Below are positions 36,133 through 44,149 of a stretch of DNA of 64,000 nucleotides, piece by piece. The DNA comes from Herbidospora yilanensis (lineage in GTDB: Bacteria; Actinomycetota; Actinomycetes; Streptosporangiales; Streptosporangiaceae). A program made the position numbers and the translations under genes. The notes beneath the pieces were generated by a model. That model was not told the DNA's origin, did no database searches, and worked only from the letters and a program-made list of their open reading frames with translations. Position 1 is the stretch's first letter; every line of letters starts with the position of its first letter. The stretch is from positions 64,964 through 128,963 of the forward strand of contig NZ_BBXE01000029.1 in the NCBI RefSeq assembly GCF_001570565.1, given 5' to 3'.

Positions 36133-37007
36133 AGTTCGTAACTCCTGAGACGGCGGTGCAGCAGCCCGAAGTAGGCGGCGGTGACGACCAGGATGATCAG
36201 GAAGATCACGCTGGCCACGGTCGCGCCCAGGTCGAGGTCGGAGAGTTGCCCGCTCGATCCGAAGAAGGTGCGGTAGAACAGCGTGCCGAGGATGTCGGTG
36301 CTGTAGTTGGGCCCGGGGGCCGAGCCGTTCAGGGCGAAGACCAGGTCGAAGCCGTTGAAGGTCCAGATGTAGGTGAGGATCGCGATCAACCCGAACTGGG
36401 GCGCGATCAGCGGGAACTTCACCCGCCAGAACGTCGACCAGGCGCCCGCTCCCTCGACCCGGGCGGCCTCCAGCACGTCGCCCGGCACGGCCAGCAGGGC
36501 GGCGTACAGGAAGATCATGGGGATGCCGACGTACTGCCAGACCGACATCAGCGAGAGCGTCGGCAGCGCGGTGCGCTCGTCGCCGAGCAGCGGGAAGTCG
36601 ATCAGGCCCCACAGTGGGTTGATGATGAGCCGCCACACGAAGCCGACGATCACCACCGACAACGTGGTCGGGATGAACAGCAGCGTCCGGTAGAGGCCCG
36701 TCGACCGGCGCAGCCTGCCGGAGGTGAGCAGCGCGGCCAGCAGCAGCCCGAGCGGCACCTCCACGACCAGGTGGATGGCGAAGAACTCCAGGTTGTTGGT
36801 CAGCGCGTTCCAGAAACGCTCGCTGGTCGTCGGGTTGGTGAACAGGTAGACGTAGTTCTCCAGGCCGACGAACCTGGCGACGCCCGAGTCGGTGTCGTAC
36901 AGGCTGTACCAGATGGAGTTCACCAGCGGGAGCGCCGCGAACACCACGTAGACCGCGAGCGCGGGCAGGGTGAAGGCGAGGAAGTAGCGGTAGTGGGCCC
37001 GGTTCAA
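36129..37007 (-). CDS. Carbohydrate ABC transporter permease (MalF type)
   Basis: A 292-residue permease. The first membrane segment is YFLAFTLPALAVYVVFAALP, the EAA loop EAARVEGAGAWSTFWRVKFP, and the last segment VIFLIILVVTAAYFGLLHRR. The segment NSIWYSLYDTDSGVARFVGL is the usual periplasmic entry of MalF-like proteins. The TTG start at 37007 has GGAAAGG six bases upstream. It forms the channel with the following MalG-type permease and receives substrate from the lipoprotein encoded upstream at 37067. Confidence 0.9.
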   Translation of the reverse strand: MNRAHYRYFLAFTLPALAVYVVFAALPLVNSIWYSLYDTDSGVARFVGLENYVYLFTNPTTSERFWNALTNNLEFFAIHLVVEVPLGLLLAALLTSGRLRRSTGLYRTLLFIPTTLSVVIVGFVWRLIINPLWGLIDFPLLGDERTALPTLSLMSVWQYVGIPMIFLYAALLAVPGDVLEAARVEGAGAWSTFWRVKFPLIAPQFGLIAILTYIWTFNGFDLVFALNGSAPGPNYSTDILGTLFYRTFFGSSGQLSDLDLGATVASVIFLIILVVTAAYFGLLHRRLRSYEL

Positions 37008-37032
37008 GACGTGCCTTTCCGATCGCAGACTC

Positions 37033-37061
37033 GTGCCGGGCCCGTTGTCCGGGCCCGGCAC
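37033..37061 (-). promoter_or_regulatory. Intercistronic hairpin between the binding protein and permease genes
   Basis: A 12-bp stem (GTGCCGGGCCCG with its complement) and five-base loop fill the gap between the binding-protein stop and the first permease. Such hairpins commonly raise binding-protein mRNA over permease mRNA by partial termination or 3-prime protection. Confidence 0.6.
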
Positions 37062-37066
37062 GGGCG

Positions 37067-38371
37067 TCACTGCTGCGGGGTGTACCAGCTCGACAGGCCC
37101 TTCTGGAGTTCCTCGGTCGCCTGCCGCGTGCTGAGGTCCTCGTTGAGCATGAGCTGGAGCACCCGCCACACCTCGTCGTCGAACGGGGGAGTGCCGGCAC
37201 TGAGCCGGTCGAGGCCCAGGCGCGGGGTCAGCTTGGCGCCGTTCTTCAGGTCGGCGAAGCTCTGGGCCAGGGTGTTGGTGTACGTCACGGGCTGCTTGGC
37301 CATCGAGAAGAAGCCGGGCAGCTTGTTGACGTACAACTCCAGGAACTCGGGGGTGGCCGTCCAGGCCAGGAACTCCTCGGCGGCGGCCTTGTTCGTGCTG
37401 GCCGCGCTGATGCCGATGGCCATGTCGGGCATCTCCTGGAGGTAGCGCTCGCCCCCGGCGACGTCGGCCGGCGGGCCGAAGACGCCGACGTCGAGCCCGT
37501 CGACGGCGACCTGGTTGATGTTCCAGGAGCCGTCGGGCAGGATCGCGGCCTTGCCGAGGGTGAAGAGCTGCGTCATGTCGGGGTACTTCAGGCTCTCGAA
37601 GCCTTTGGGCAGGTAGGGCTTCCAGGCGGCGAACGCGTCGAAGGCCTTCTGGAAGTCGGGGTCGGTGACCTTCTTGGTGCCCTTGATCAGGCCCTGCCGG
37701 CCCTCCTCGCCCTTCCAGTAGACCGGGCCGATGCTGTAGAGGCCGTTGTAGGCGAGCTGCCACGACTCCGAGGAGCCGACCGCGAGCGGCGTGTACCTGC
37801 CGTCGTCCTTGATCTTCTTGAGCACGTCCAGGAACTCCGCCTGGGTGGTCGGCACCCGCAGGCCGAGCTCGGCGAAGATGCCCTTGTTGTAGTAGAAGCC
37901 GGCCAGCACGGCGGCCGTCGGCAGGCAGTAGCGGCTGCCGGCGTCGTCCGACCACGGGTCGAGCGCCAGCGGCTCGAACGCGTCGAGCATCGGCTTGCCG
38001 TCGAGCTTCTCGAAGTAGCCCTTCTTGATCCACGAGCGGTTCACGTCGTAGGGCCGGCAGGTGATGAGGTCGGGGCCGGTGCCGCCGTCCACCTGCGACT
38101 GGATCGCCGCGTTGTACTCGTTGGTGTTGGTCGCCGCGAACTTCACGTCGATGGTCGGGTGGGACTTCTCGAAGGCGGGGAGGATCTCGTCCTCCCACAT
38201 CGCCAGGTCCTCGGTACGCCAGCTTCCCAGCGTCAGCACGGTCTTCTCGCCGGCGGCGGCCGGGGCGGCGCTGCCGCCGGTGGTGACGGGGGTCGCCGAC
38301 GGCGCGCACGCCGAGGTCAGGACGGCGGCCGCGGCCGCGACCAACGCAACGGATGCACGTATCGCATGCAT
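37067..38371 (-). CDS. Sugar ABC transporter substrate-binding lipoprotein
   Basis: A 434-residue extracellular solute-binding protein (family 1). A signal peptide ends in LTSAC, with Cys22 as the lipid anchor. TVLTLGSWRTEDLAMWEDEI begins the mature domain, and GTGPDLITCRPYDVNRSW and TLGKAAILPDGSWNINQVA are family signatures. The ATG at 38371 has GAGAGG upstream. It is the first gene of a leftward three-gene transport operon. The transported sugar is unknown. Its neighbours suggest an amine-bearing or amino sugar. Confidence 0.92.
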   Translation of the reverse strand: MHAIRASVALVAAAAAVLTSACAPSATPVTTGGSAAPAAAGEKTVLTLGSWRTEDLAMWEDEILPAFEKSHPTIDVKFAATNTNEYNAAIQSQVDGGTGPDLITCRPYDVNRSWIKKGYFEKLDGKPMLDAFEPLALDPWSDDAGSRYCLPTAAVLAGFYYNKGIFAELGLRVPTTQAEFLDVLKKIKDDGRYTPLAVGSSESWQLAYNGLYSIGPVYWKGEEGRQGLIKGTKKVTDPDFQKAFDAFAAWKPYLPKGFESLKYPDMTQLFTLGKAAILPDGSWNINQVAVDGLDVGVFGPPADVAGGERYLQEMPDMAIGISAASTNKAAAEEFLAWTATPEFLELYVNKLPGFFSMAKQPVTYTNTLAQSFADLKNGAKLTPRLGLDRLSAGTPPFDDEVWRVLQLMLNEDLSTRQATEELQKGLSSWYTPQQ

Positions 38372-38561
38372 GGGGTCGCCTCTCGCTTCGATGTCTCGCG
38401 TGGCGTCGTGGACATCTCTCGTCAAGAAGGCCAGCGCCTGATGCGGCAGCGTACACAGACGACCTGTGTGGTAACAAGAGGTATTGCTTTGGTTTACGGT
38501 GATGCTACCTTTCGAACCACGGCGTGCCCCTTGCCGCCTGGAACCGCGTCCGGAGGACCAG
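38372..38561. promoter_or_regulatory. Divergent promoter region: transporter operon / Gfo-Idh-MocA gene
   Basis: This 190-bp region holds GTGGTAAC (38468-38475) and GGTTTAC (38491-38497), resembling the words near the GntR gene. The stretch from about 38440 to 38520 is clearly less G+C-rich than its surroundings. I see no gene in it. Confidence 0.4.
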
Positions 38562-39593
38562 ATGATCGGTGTCGGCCTGCTCGGTGCAGGGTTTATCGGC
38601 GAGTGTTACGCCGACGCGCTCGACGACGTGAAGGGTGCGGAGCTCGTCGCGCACTACTCCCGATCCCCCGAGAGGGCCGCCGCTTTCGCCGGCCGACCGG
38701 GACGCAACACGAGACCACACGAGACCATGAAGGCGCTGTGCGAGGACCCGGCCGTGGACCTCGTCGTCGTCGCGCTGCCGAACGAGGTGCACCTGGAGGC
38801 GGTGCGCCACGTGGCCGCCGCCGGCAAGGGCGTCGTGTGCACCAAGCCGCTCGCCCGCACCGGCCCCGAGGCCGCGGAGATCCTCAAGGTGGTGACGGAG
38901 GCCGGCGTCTGGCACGGCTACGCCGAGAGCTCGGTCTTCTCGCCCAACATCGCCAAGGCCCACGAGATCGTCGAGGCCGGCGGCATCGGCGAGGTGCTCT
39001 GGATGCGCGCCCGCGAGGGCCACTCCGGCCCGCACGCCCCCCACTTCTGGGACGCCGAGACGGCGGGCGGCGGCGCGCTGCTGGACATGGGCTGCCACAC
39101 CGTCGAGTCGGCCCGGCACTTCTTCGGCAAGGACAACCCGGTCGTCGAGGTCTTCGCGTGGGGCGCGACGCTGGCCCACCAGGACAAGACCACCGGCGAG
39201 GACACCGCCATCGCGCTGCTGAAGTTCGCCGGCGGCCAGGTCGCCTCGATCGAGTCGTCGTGGGTGGAGAAGGGCGGCATGCAACTGCGCCACGAGTTCG
39301 TCGGCAGCGCCGGCCGCCTGGTCACCGACACCGCCTCGACGCCCGTGTGGGGCTTCATCACCCAGCCCGTCGGCTACCTGGTGGAGAAGGCCGACGCGGA
39401 CACCGGCTGGGTCTACCCGGTGCCGGAGGAGACCCGGGCGTACGGCTTCTCGCAGCAGATGCGGCACTTCGTCGACCGCTTCGCGGCCGGAGAGGCGCCG
39501 ATGGAGACCTTCGACGACGGCGTGGCCGTCAACCGGATCATCGACGCCTGCTATCTGTCGATGAGGACGGGCCGCTGGGAGCCGGTGCCCTAA
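38562..39593 (+). CDS. Gfo/Idh/MocA-family sugar oxidoreductase
   Basis: A 343-residue NAD(P)-dependent enzyme. MIGVGLLGAGFIGECYADAL is the Rossmann motif, GVVCTKPLARTGPEAAEIL has the catalytic Lys-Pro, and GGGALLDMGCHTVESARHFF the C-terminal active-site His. The ATG has GGAGG a few bases upstream. It is divergent from the sugar transporter operon and likely belongs to the same regulon, oxidising or epimerising the imported sugar. Which position it oxidises is not evident. Confidence 0.9.
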   Translation: MIGVGLLGAGFIGECYADALDDVKGAELVAHYSRSPERAAAFAGRPGRNTRPHETMKALCEDPAVDLVVVALPNEVHLEAVRHVAAAGKGVVCTKPLARTGPEAAEILKVVTEAGVWHGYAESSVFSPNIAKAHEIVEAGGIGEVLWMRAREGHSGPHAPHFWDAETAGGGALLDMGCHTVESARHFFGKDNPVVEVFAWGATLAHQDKTTGEDTAIALLKFAGGQVASIESSWVEKGGMQLRHEFVGSAGRLVTDTASTPVWGFITQPVGYLVEKADADTGWVYPVPEETRAYGFSQQMRHFVDRFAAGEAPMETFDDGVAVNRIIDACYLSMRTGRWEPVP

Positions 39594-39602
39594 GGTCGGC
39601 TC

Positions 39603-40151
39603 GTGTCCGAAATGCCCGCGCGGGTCGCCCTGCACCCGCTCACCCCCGCCGACCAGGACGAGTTCTGCTCCCTCGTCGCCGCCAGCGCCGAACTCCACAC
39701 CCCGTGGATGCAACTGCCCGCGACGCCGGAGGCGTTCCGGCTCTGGATGCGGCGCTTCGACGACGGCGCCAACCTGGGCTTCCTGATCCGGGCCAGGGAG
39801 ACCGGCGCCGCCGTCGGCCTGGTCAACATCAACTCCATCATCCGGGGGCGGTACCAGGGCGCGTCCCTCGGCTACGCGGCGTTCGCGCCGTCGGCCGGGC
39901 GGGGCCACATGACCGAAGGTGTCGGCCTCGTCATGCGGCACGCCTTCGAGGAACTGCGGCTGCACCGGCTGGAGGCCAACATCCAGCCGGGCAACACCGC
40001 GTCGCTGGCGCTGGTCCGGCGGCTGGGCTTCCGCTACGAGGGACTGTCGCCCGATTACCTGTACATCGACGGCGCCTGGCGCGACCACGAACGCTGGGCC
40101 CGCACCGCGCCGGCTCCGTGGACCCCCGACCCCACCCTCCCCGACATCTAA
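39603..40151 (+). CDS. GNAT-family acetyltransferase (RimJ/RimL-like)
   Basis: A 182-residue acetyltransferase. AVGLVNINSIIRGRYQGASL carries the core strands, GYAAFAPSAGRGHMTEGVGL the acetyl-CoA loop (Q/R-x-x-G-x-G/A variant) and LEANIQPGNTASLALVRRLG the closing helix. RYEGLSPDYLYIDGAWRDHE ends the domain as in RimJ/RimL N-alpha-acetyltransferases. The GTG start follows the Gfo/Idh/MocA stop by nine bases, so co-transcription is possible though function is probably unrelated. Confidence 0.87.
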   Translation: MSEMPARVALHPLTPADQDEFCSLVAASAELHTPWMQLPATPEAFRLWMRRFDDGANLGFLIRARETGAAVGLVNINSIIRGRYQGASLGYAAFAPSAGRGHMTEGVGLVMRHAFEELRLHRLEANIQPGNTASLALVRRLGFRYEGLSPDYLYIDGAWRDHERWARTAPAPWTPDPTLPDI

Positions 40152-40334
40152 TCAATCGCACCGGTGAAATGTTATATGGCCGACCTCACAGCGCTTTCTG
40201 CGTGATGTTAACTGCCGTGCGCGCCGGGCCGGAAATAGCATGCGAAAAAAAGTGGCGGCGGTAAATTGAAAGTGCGTCGACTGCGGCTCACACTCATGGT
40301 CAAGGAGGCCTGACCCCTCAATTTTGGAGCCGCA

Positions 40335-41234
40335 ATGGACCGAGCCGTAATCGGAATCCACAAGCGCCGGAAAACGATGCTCCGCCGCGTCGCGTCCGTC
40401 ACCGTCGCCCTGCTCTCCGTGGCATTCCTCTGCGCGCCGCCCGCCACCGCGGTCGCGCTGCCGACCCCGAAGGACCTGACGGCGTACCTGGACCTGGAAT
40501 GTTTCAAGACCAGCCAGTACCAGCCGCCGGCCACCGTGCTCACGCTGCGGCACATCAACCCGGTGCTCGCCAACCTGCCGATCGAGACGGTCACGCTCGG
40601 CCCGCGTGAGCAGCTCTGCGTCCCGGTCGCCAAGAACAACCAGGCGCCGCCGTCGCCGGCGCTCGACTTCATCCGCTACATCGACCTGTCGTGCTACCGG
40701 ATCTCCGGCACCACCGTGAACACCGGGTTGGTCCTCAGCCACCTCAACCCGTTGCTCCAGGGCTTCCCGCGCACCCAGATCACCATGAACTCGCCGCAGC
40801 AGCTCTGCGTGCCGGTCATCAAGAACAACGCGGTCCCGCCCGACGACGTGCTCAAACTCGTCCGGCACATCGACCTGAAGTGCTACGGCATCTCGCCCAA
40901 CACCCTGCTGAACACGCAGCTCGGCCTGCGCCAGCTCAACCCCGTCCTGGCCCCGGTGATCCCCAACCACGCCGCCCAGGTCACCTACGCCCGCCAGCTC
41001 TGCGTGCCGGTGCAGAAGGCCGGTGACGACATCCCCACCGAGATCTTCAACATCGTGCGCTGGATCGACCTGGAGAAGTTCGACCTGAACGTCGCCGCCA
41101 CGCCCCAGGTCGGGCTGACGCTGCGGCACATCAACCCCGTCCTCGCCAATCTTCCGCCGGAGCAGGCCGTTCTGACCGGCGCCGGCCAGTTGGCCCTGCC
41201 GGTCGCCAAGAACGGCAACTTCCCGCCGGGCTGA
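40335..41234 (+). CDS. Secreted four-repeat protein (LCVPV-KN repeats)
   Basis: A 299-residue exported protein of unknown function. A signal peptide covers about residues 15-41 (LLSVAFLCAPPATA). Four tandem repeats follow, at about 48-110, 111-175, 176-238 and 239-299. Each has the plan IDL-C-Y ... L-x-H/Q-x-NP-V/L-L ... QLCVPVxKN. Repeats 1-3 keep a Cys pair (56/95, 120/158, 183/223), and repeat 4 has lost both. GGAG precedes the ATG by five bases. The pattern recalls DUF7450-type repeats, an assignment made from memory. The upstream gap 40152-40334 holds no other gene. Confidence 0.8.
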   Translation: MDRAVIGIHKRRKTMLRRVASVTVALLSVAFLCAPPATAVALPTPKDLTAYLDLECFKTSQYQPPATVLTLRHINPVLANLPIETVTLGPREQLCVPVAKNNQAPPSPALDFIRYIDLSCYRISGTTVNTGLVLSHLNPLLQGFPRTQITMNSPQQLCVPVIKNNAVPPDDVLKLVRHIDLKCYGISPNTLLNTQLGLRQLNPVLAPVIPNHAAQVTYARQLCVPVQKAGDDIPTEIFNIVRWIDLEKFDLNVAATPQVGLTLRHINPVLANLPPEQAVLTGAGQLALPVAKNGNFPPG

Positions 41235-41248
41235 CCCCATTGAAAAAC

Positions 41249-41279
41249 GCGGAGCCCTTTTCCCGTGAAAGGGCTCCGC
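41249..41279. terminator. Terminator after the four-repeat protein
   Basis: A perfect 12-bp stem (GCGGAGCCCTTT with AAAGGGCTCCGC), seven-base loop, then TGTTTC. It lies between converging genes and can serve both. Confidence 0.85.
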
Positions 41280-41314
41280 TGTTTCTCCCGGCAATTACCG
41301 GCCGATGAACACGG

Positions 41315-41770
41315 TCAGTCCGGCAGTGCCGGGACCAGCAACAGGAAAAGGAATCCGGCGGTCGCCATCGCCGTGCGGACGAGATGGAGGTTCCACCATT
41401 CCGCGCGCGCCCGCGCCCAATCGGCCGGCAGCAGATCGGGGTGCCACGAATCGGCGAGCCGGTTGAGCGCGTCGATTCTCGTCACCGTGAGCACGACGAC
41501 CGCGACCACGAGCGCCACCGCGCCGACGCTGAGCCAGAACCCCGGCCCGCCGCGCGAGTAGCCCAGGACGCACGTCGCCACCATCAGCGCGAGGCAGGTC
41601 AGCAGCAGCACCGGCATGGCCCGCCCGTAGTCGGCGTTCAGCCCCTGCCAGTAGCGCACGTAGTCGGGGCCCGGCAGCGAGCGCAGCGACGGCGCGAGCG
41701 CGGTGAAGACGAGCCCCCCGGCGAACACCCCGAGCAGGGCCGTCGCCCCGGTCCGGACGGCTTCGAACAT
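41315..41770 (-). CDS. DUF1772-family membrane protein
   Basis: A 151-residue protein with four hydrophobic segments, beginning TGATALLGVFAGGLVFTALA and ending MATAGFLFLLLVPAL. The conserved P/N-x-L-x-x-x-W and DW-x-x-x-R-x-x-W-x-x-x-H-x-x-R pattern (LADSWHPDLLPADWARARAE) is the DUF1772 signature, a family that includes anthrone oxygenase-like proteins. The ATG at 41770 has GGGGGG nearby. It is divergent from a TetR gene, a common pairing, so the TetR protein probably controls it. Function is unknown. Confidence 0.78.
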   Translation of the reverse strand: MFEAVRTGATALLGVFAGGLVFTALAPSLRSLPGPDYVRYWQGLNADYGRAMPVLLLTCLALMVATCVLGYSRGGPGFWLSVGAVALVVAVVVLTVTRIDALNRLADSWHPDLLPADWARARAEWWNLHLVRTAMATAGFLFLLLVPALPD

Positions 41771-41844
41771 CGGCACCCCCCATAATCGACTGGAAGCGCA
41801 CCATTTCATTTGAATCGATTAAAGTCAATGTGTGGGTGACCGTC

Positions 41845-42483
41845 ATGAACACCAAGCGCCGGTACGTCAGCGGCGTCCGCCAGGAGAACGCACGCGCCAC
41901 CCGGGAGCGCATCGCGGCGGCGGCCCGGACCCTCATGCTCGAACGCGGCTACGCCGCCACGACGATGGCCGACGTCGCACGGGCGGCGGGTGTGGTCGTG
42001 CAGACGCTCTACACCTCCAGCCCCGGTGGCAAGCCGGGCCTGGCCAAACTGGTCTGGGACGTCACCCTGGCCGGTGACGCCGAGCCCGTTCCGCAGAGCG
42101 AGCGCCCCCAGGTCCGGGCGATCATCGCCGAGCCCGACCCGGTGCGGAAGCTCGCCGCCTACGCCGCGATGGCCGTCGAGATCTACGAGCGGGTCGGTCC
42201 CGTCCACCGGGTGCTGCGCGCCGCGGCGGCCACCGACGCCGGCCTGGCCGACCTGCTGGCCGCCACCGAACGCCAGCGCCTGACCGGTTCCCTCGGCCCG
42301 GCCGCCCACCTGAAGGAGGCCGGCGTGCTGCGCGAGGGCCTGACCGTCGAGCGGGCCGCGGCCCACATCTACGCGCTGACCTCCCTGGAGGTGTTCGAGC
42401 ACCTGACGGAGATCGCCGGCTGGACTCCGGGGGAGTGCCGCGACTGGCTGGCCCGCGTGCTCCGCGACACCCTCCTGGCCTGA
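41845..42483 (+). CDS. TetR-family regulator
   Basis: About 212 residues. The DNA-binding part runs RERIAAAARTLMLERGYAAT, TMADVARAAGVVVQTLYTSS. The helical ligand domain starts after GKPGLAKLVW. I take the ATG at 41845; a GTG at 41830 is in frame. It is divergent from the DUF1772 gene across a short region with AATCGATT at 41815-41822, a possible operator core. The aldo/keto reductase 16 bases downstream may be in the same transcript. Confidence 0.85.
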   Translation: MNTKRRYVSGVRQENARATRERIAAAARTLMLERGYAATTMADVARAAGVVVQTLYTSSPGGKPGLAKLVWDVTLAGDAEPVPQSERPQVRAIIAEPDPVRKLAAYAAMAVEIYERVGPVHRVLRAAAATDAGLADLLAATERQRLTGSLGPAAHLKEAGVLREGLTVERAAAHIYALTSLEVFEHLTEIAGWTPGECRDWLARVLRDTLLA

Positions 42484-42499
42484 CGCCTAGACTGCGGCC

Positions 42500-43333
42500 G
42501 TGATCACGACTCCCACCGTCCGGCTGGCACACGGCGCCGACATGCCGCGCCTCGGCCTGGGCACCTGGCCCATGAACGACGCGCAGGCCGAACGCGCCGT
42601 CGCCACCGCGATCGAGGCCGGTTACCGCCTCATCGACACGGCCGAGGCCTACGGCAACGAGACCGGCGTCGGCCGCGGCATCAAGGCCTCGGGCATCGCC
42701 CGCGAAGACCTGTTCGTCACCACCAAGTTCGACCGCCACTGGCACGGCCGCGACCTGGTCCCGCAGGCCTACGAGGCCGGTCTCGACCGCCTCGGCCTCG
42801 ACTACGCCGACCTGCTGCTCATCCACTGGCCCAACCCGGGCCACGACCGCTACGTCGCGGCCTTCGAGGGCCTGGTCGACCTGCTCCAGGACGGCCGACT
42901 CAAGGCCATCGGCACCTCGAACTTCAAGCCGGCCCACCTCGACCGCGTCATCACCGAGACCGGCGTGGTCCCCGACGTCAACCAGATCCAGCTCAGCCCG
43001 GCGGTCACCCGCGACGAGGCCCGCGCCTACCACCGGGCCCACGGCATCGTGACCGAGTCGTGGTCGCCCCTGGGCGGCCGGGGCGCCGACGTGCTCGGCC
43101 GGCCGGTGATCGCCGCCATCGCCGAGGAGATCGGCCGGACCCCGGCGCAGGTCGTCCTCCGCTGGAACATCGAACTGGGCCTGGTGGCCATCCCGAAGTC
43201 GTCGAACCCCGAGCGCCTGCGCGAGAACCTCGCCGTCTTCGACTTCGGCCTCACCCCGGAGCAGGTCGCCGCGATCAGCGCCCTCGACCAGGGCGAGTCG
43301 GCGGCCGTCGACTCCGACGCGTTCGGCCACTGA
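42500..43333 (+). CDS. Aldo/keto reductase (2,5-diketogluconate reductase-like)
   Basis: A 277-residue reductase with Asp/Tyr in RLIDTAEAYGNE, Lys in LFVTTKFDRHWHG and His in LLLIHWPNPGHD; IPKSSNPERLRENL binds NADPH. The length fits the DkgA/DkgB branch. The GTG start has no strong ribosome site. It follows the TetR gene closely, which may regulate it. The substrate range of this branch is broad, so no substrate is assigned. The stop is eight bases from the converging TetR gene. Confidence 0.88.
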   Translation: MITTPTVRLAHGADMPRLGLGTWPMNDAQAERAVATAIEAGYRLIDTAEAYGNETGVGRGIKASGIAREDLFVTTKFDRHWHGRDLVPQAYEAGLDRLGLDYADLLLIHWPNPGHDRYVAAFEGLVDLLQDGRLKAIGTSNFKPAHLDRVITETGVVPDVNQIQLSPAVTRDEARAYHRAHGIVTESWSPLGGRGADVLGRPVIAAIAEEIGRTPAQVVLRWNIELGLVAIPKSSNPERLRENLAVFDFGLTPEQVAAISALDQGESAAVDSDAFGH

Positions 43334-43341
43334 CCAGGCGG

Positions 43342-44064
43342 CTACGCCCCGGGCGGCAGGGCCGCGGCGACGCAGTCGAGGACGCGCCGCACCCCGAGCC
43401 GGAACTGCTCGTCGCGGCTGAGATGGGGCCGGCGCGCCTCCATCACGATCTTGGTGAGGATCGGGTGGTCCCCGCTCTTCACCAGGCGGTCGACGTACGC
43501 CTGGCCGCGCGCCATCCACTCCTGCTCGCTGAGCCCGCTGCGGCGCAGTTCCTCGGCCGCGCCGATCTCCTCGCGGACGGCGCCCTCGACGTAGCCGTTC
43601 AGCAGGGCCGTCAGGGCCAGGTTCTCGTCGATGGGGACGAGCGGATCGAGCACGCCCATCAGCCGTTCGATCAGGAGAAGCTGGTTGGGGCCCAGGCCCG
43701 GGAGTGAGCGCCGCATGGCGGCCATCCACGGGTGCCGCCGCCACATGGCCCGCAACCCGTCGGCGTAGCGGGTCAGGTCGGCGCGCCAGTCGCCCGAGGG
43801 CACGCCCGTGAGGTCGATCTCGCCCGTCAGCCGGTCGGCCATCAGCTCGATCAGGTCGTCGCGGCTCGGGACGTACCGGTAGAGGGACATCGCGCCCGCG
43901 CCGATCTCGGCGGCGATGCGCCGCATGGTGGCGGCCTCCAGCCCTTCGGCGTCGGCGATCCGGATCGCGGCCTCGGTGATCTGCGCGCGGCTGTAGGCGG
44001 GCCGCGGCCCCCGGGCGGGGCGTTCGGGCAGCGTCCAGATGTTCACGTGCTCGGCGTCGGCCAC
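43342..44064 (-). CDS. TetR-family regulator of the DrrAB-like exporter
   Basis: A 240-residue repressor. The helix-turn-helix reads ITEAAIRIADAEGLEAATMR, RIAAEIGAGAMSLYRYVPSR. The C-terminal domain has PWMAAMRRSLPGLGPNQLLL, typical of TetR proteins paired with DrrAB transporters. The GTG at 44064 has GAGGAGGAG upstream; an ATG at 44091 is in frame but lies in an operator repeat. Two 20-bp direct repeats occupy the region between this gene and the exporter, so it probably represses both until a drug binds. Confidence 0.87.
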   Translation of the reverse strand: MADAEHVNIWTLPERPARGPRPAYSRAQITEAAIRIADAEGLEAATMRRIAAEIGAGAMSLYRYVPSRDDLIELMADRLTGEIDLTGVPSGDWRADLTRYADGLRAMWRRHPWMAAMRRSLPGLGPNQLLLIERLMGVLDPLVPIDENLALTALLNGYVEGAVREEIGAAEELRRSGLSEQEWMARGQAYVDRLVKSGDHPILTKIVMEARRPHLSRDEQFRLGVRRVLDCVAAALPPGA

Positions 44065-44083
44065 CGTCTCCTCCTCGCCAATT

Positions 44084-44103
44084 GCGTACATCGTACTCGG
44101 TGG
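44084..44103. promoter_or_regulatory. Operator repeat 1 (TetR / exporter)
   Basis: GCGTACATCGTACTCGGTGG matches the repeat at 44123-44142 at 18 of 20 positions. Its core GTAC-N3-GTAC is a dyad. It overlaps the 5-prime side of the TetR gene. Confidence 0.65.
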
Positions 44104-44122
44104 CCTAGCCTGACCCGCAACC

Positions 44123-44142
44123 GCGTACAACGTACTCAGTGG
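44123..44142. promoter_or_regulatory. Operator repeat 2 (TetR / exporter)
   Basis: GCGTACAACGTACTCAGTGG, 39 bases from repeat 1 and in the same orientation, ends eight bases before the exporter ATPase start. Binding here would block its ribosome site and promoter. Confidence 0.65.
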
Positions 44143-44149
44143 AGGGCTC

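Noticed and set aside
35299-38371. Missing ATPase of the sugar ABC transporter as evidence of gene loss
   Set aside because: Actinobacterial sugar importers routinely share a single MsiK-type ATPase encoded elsewhere, so its absence here is normal.
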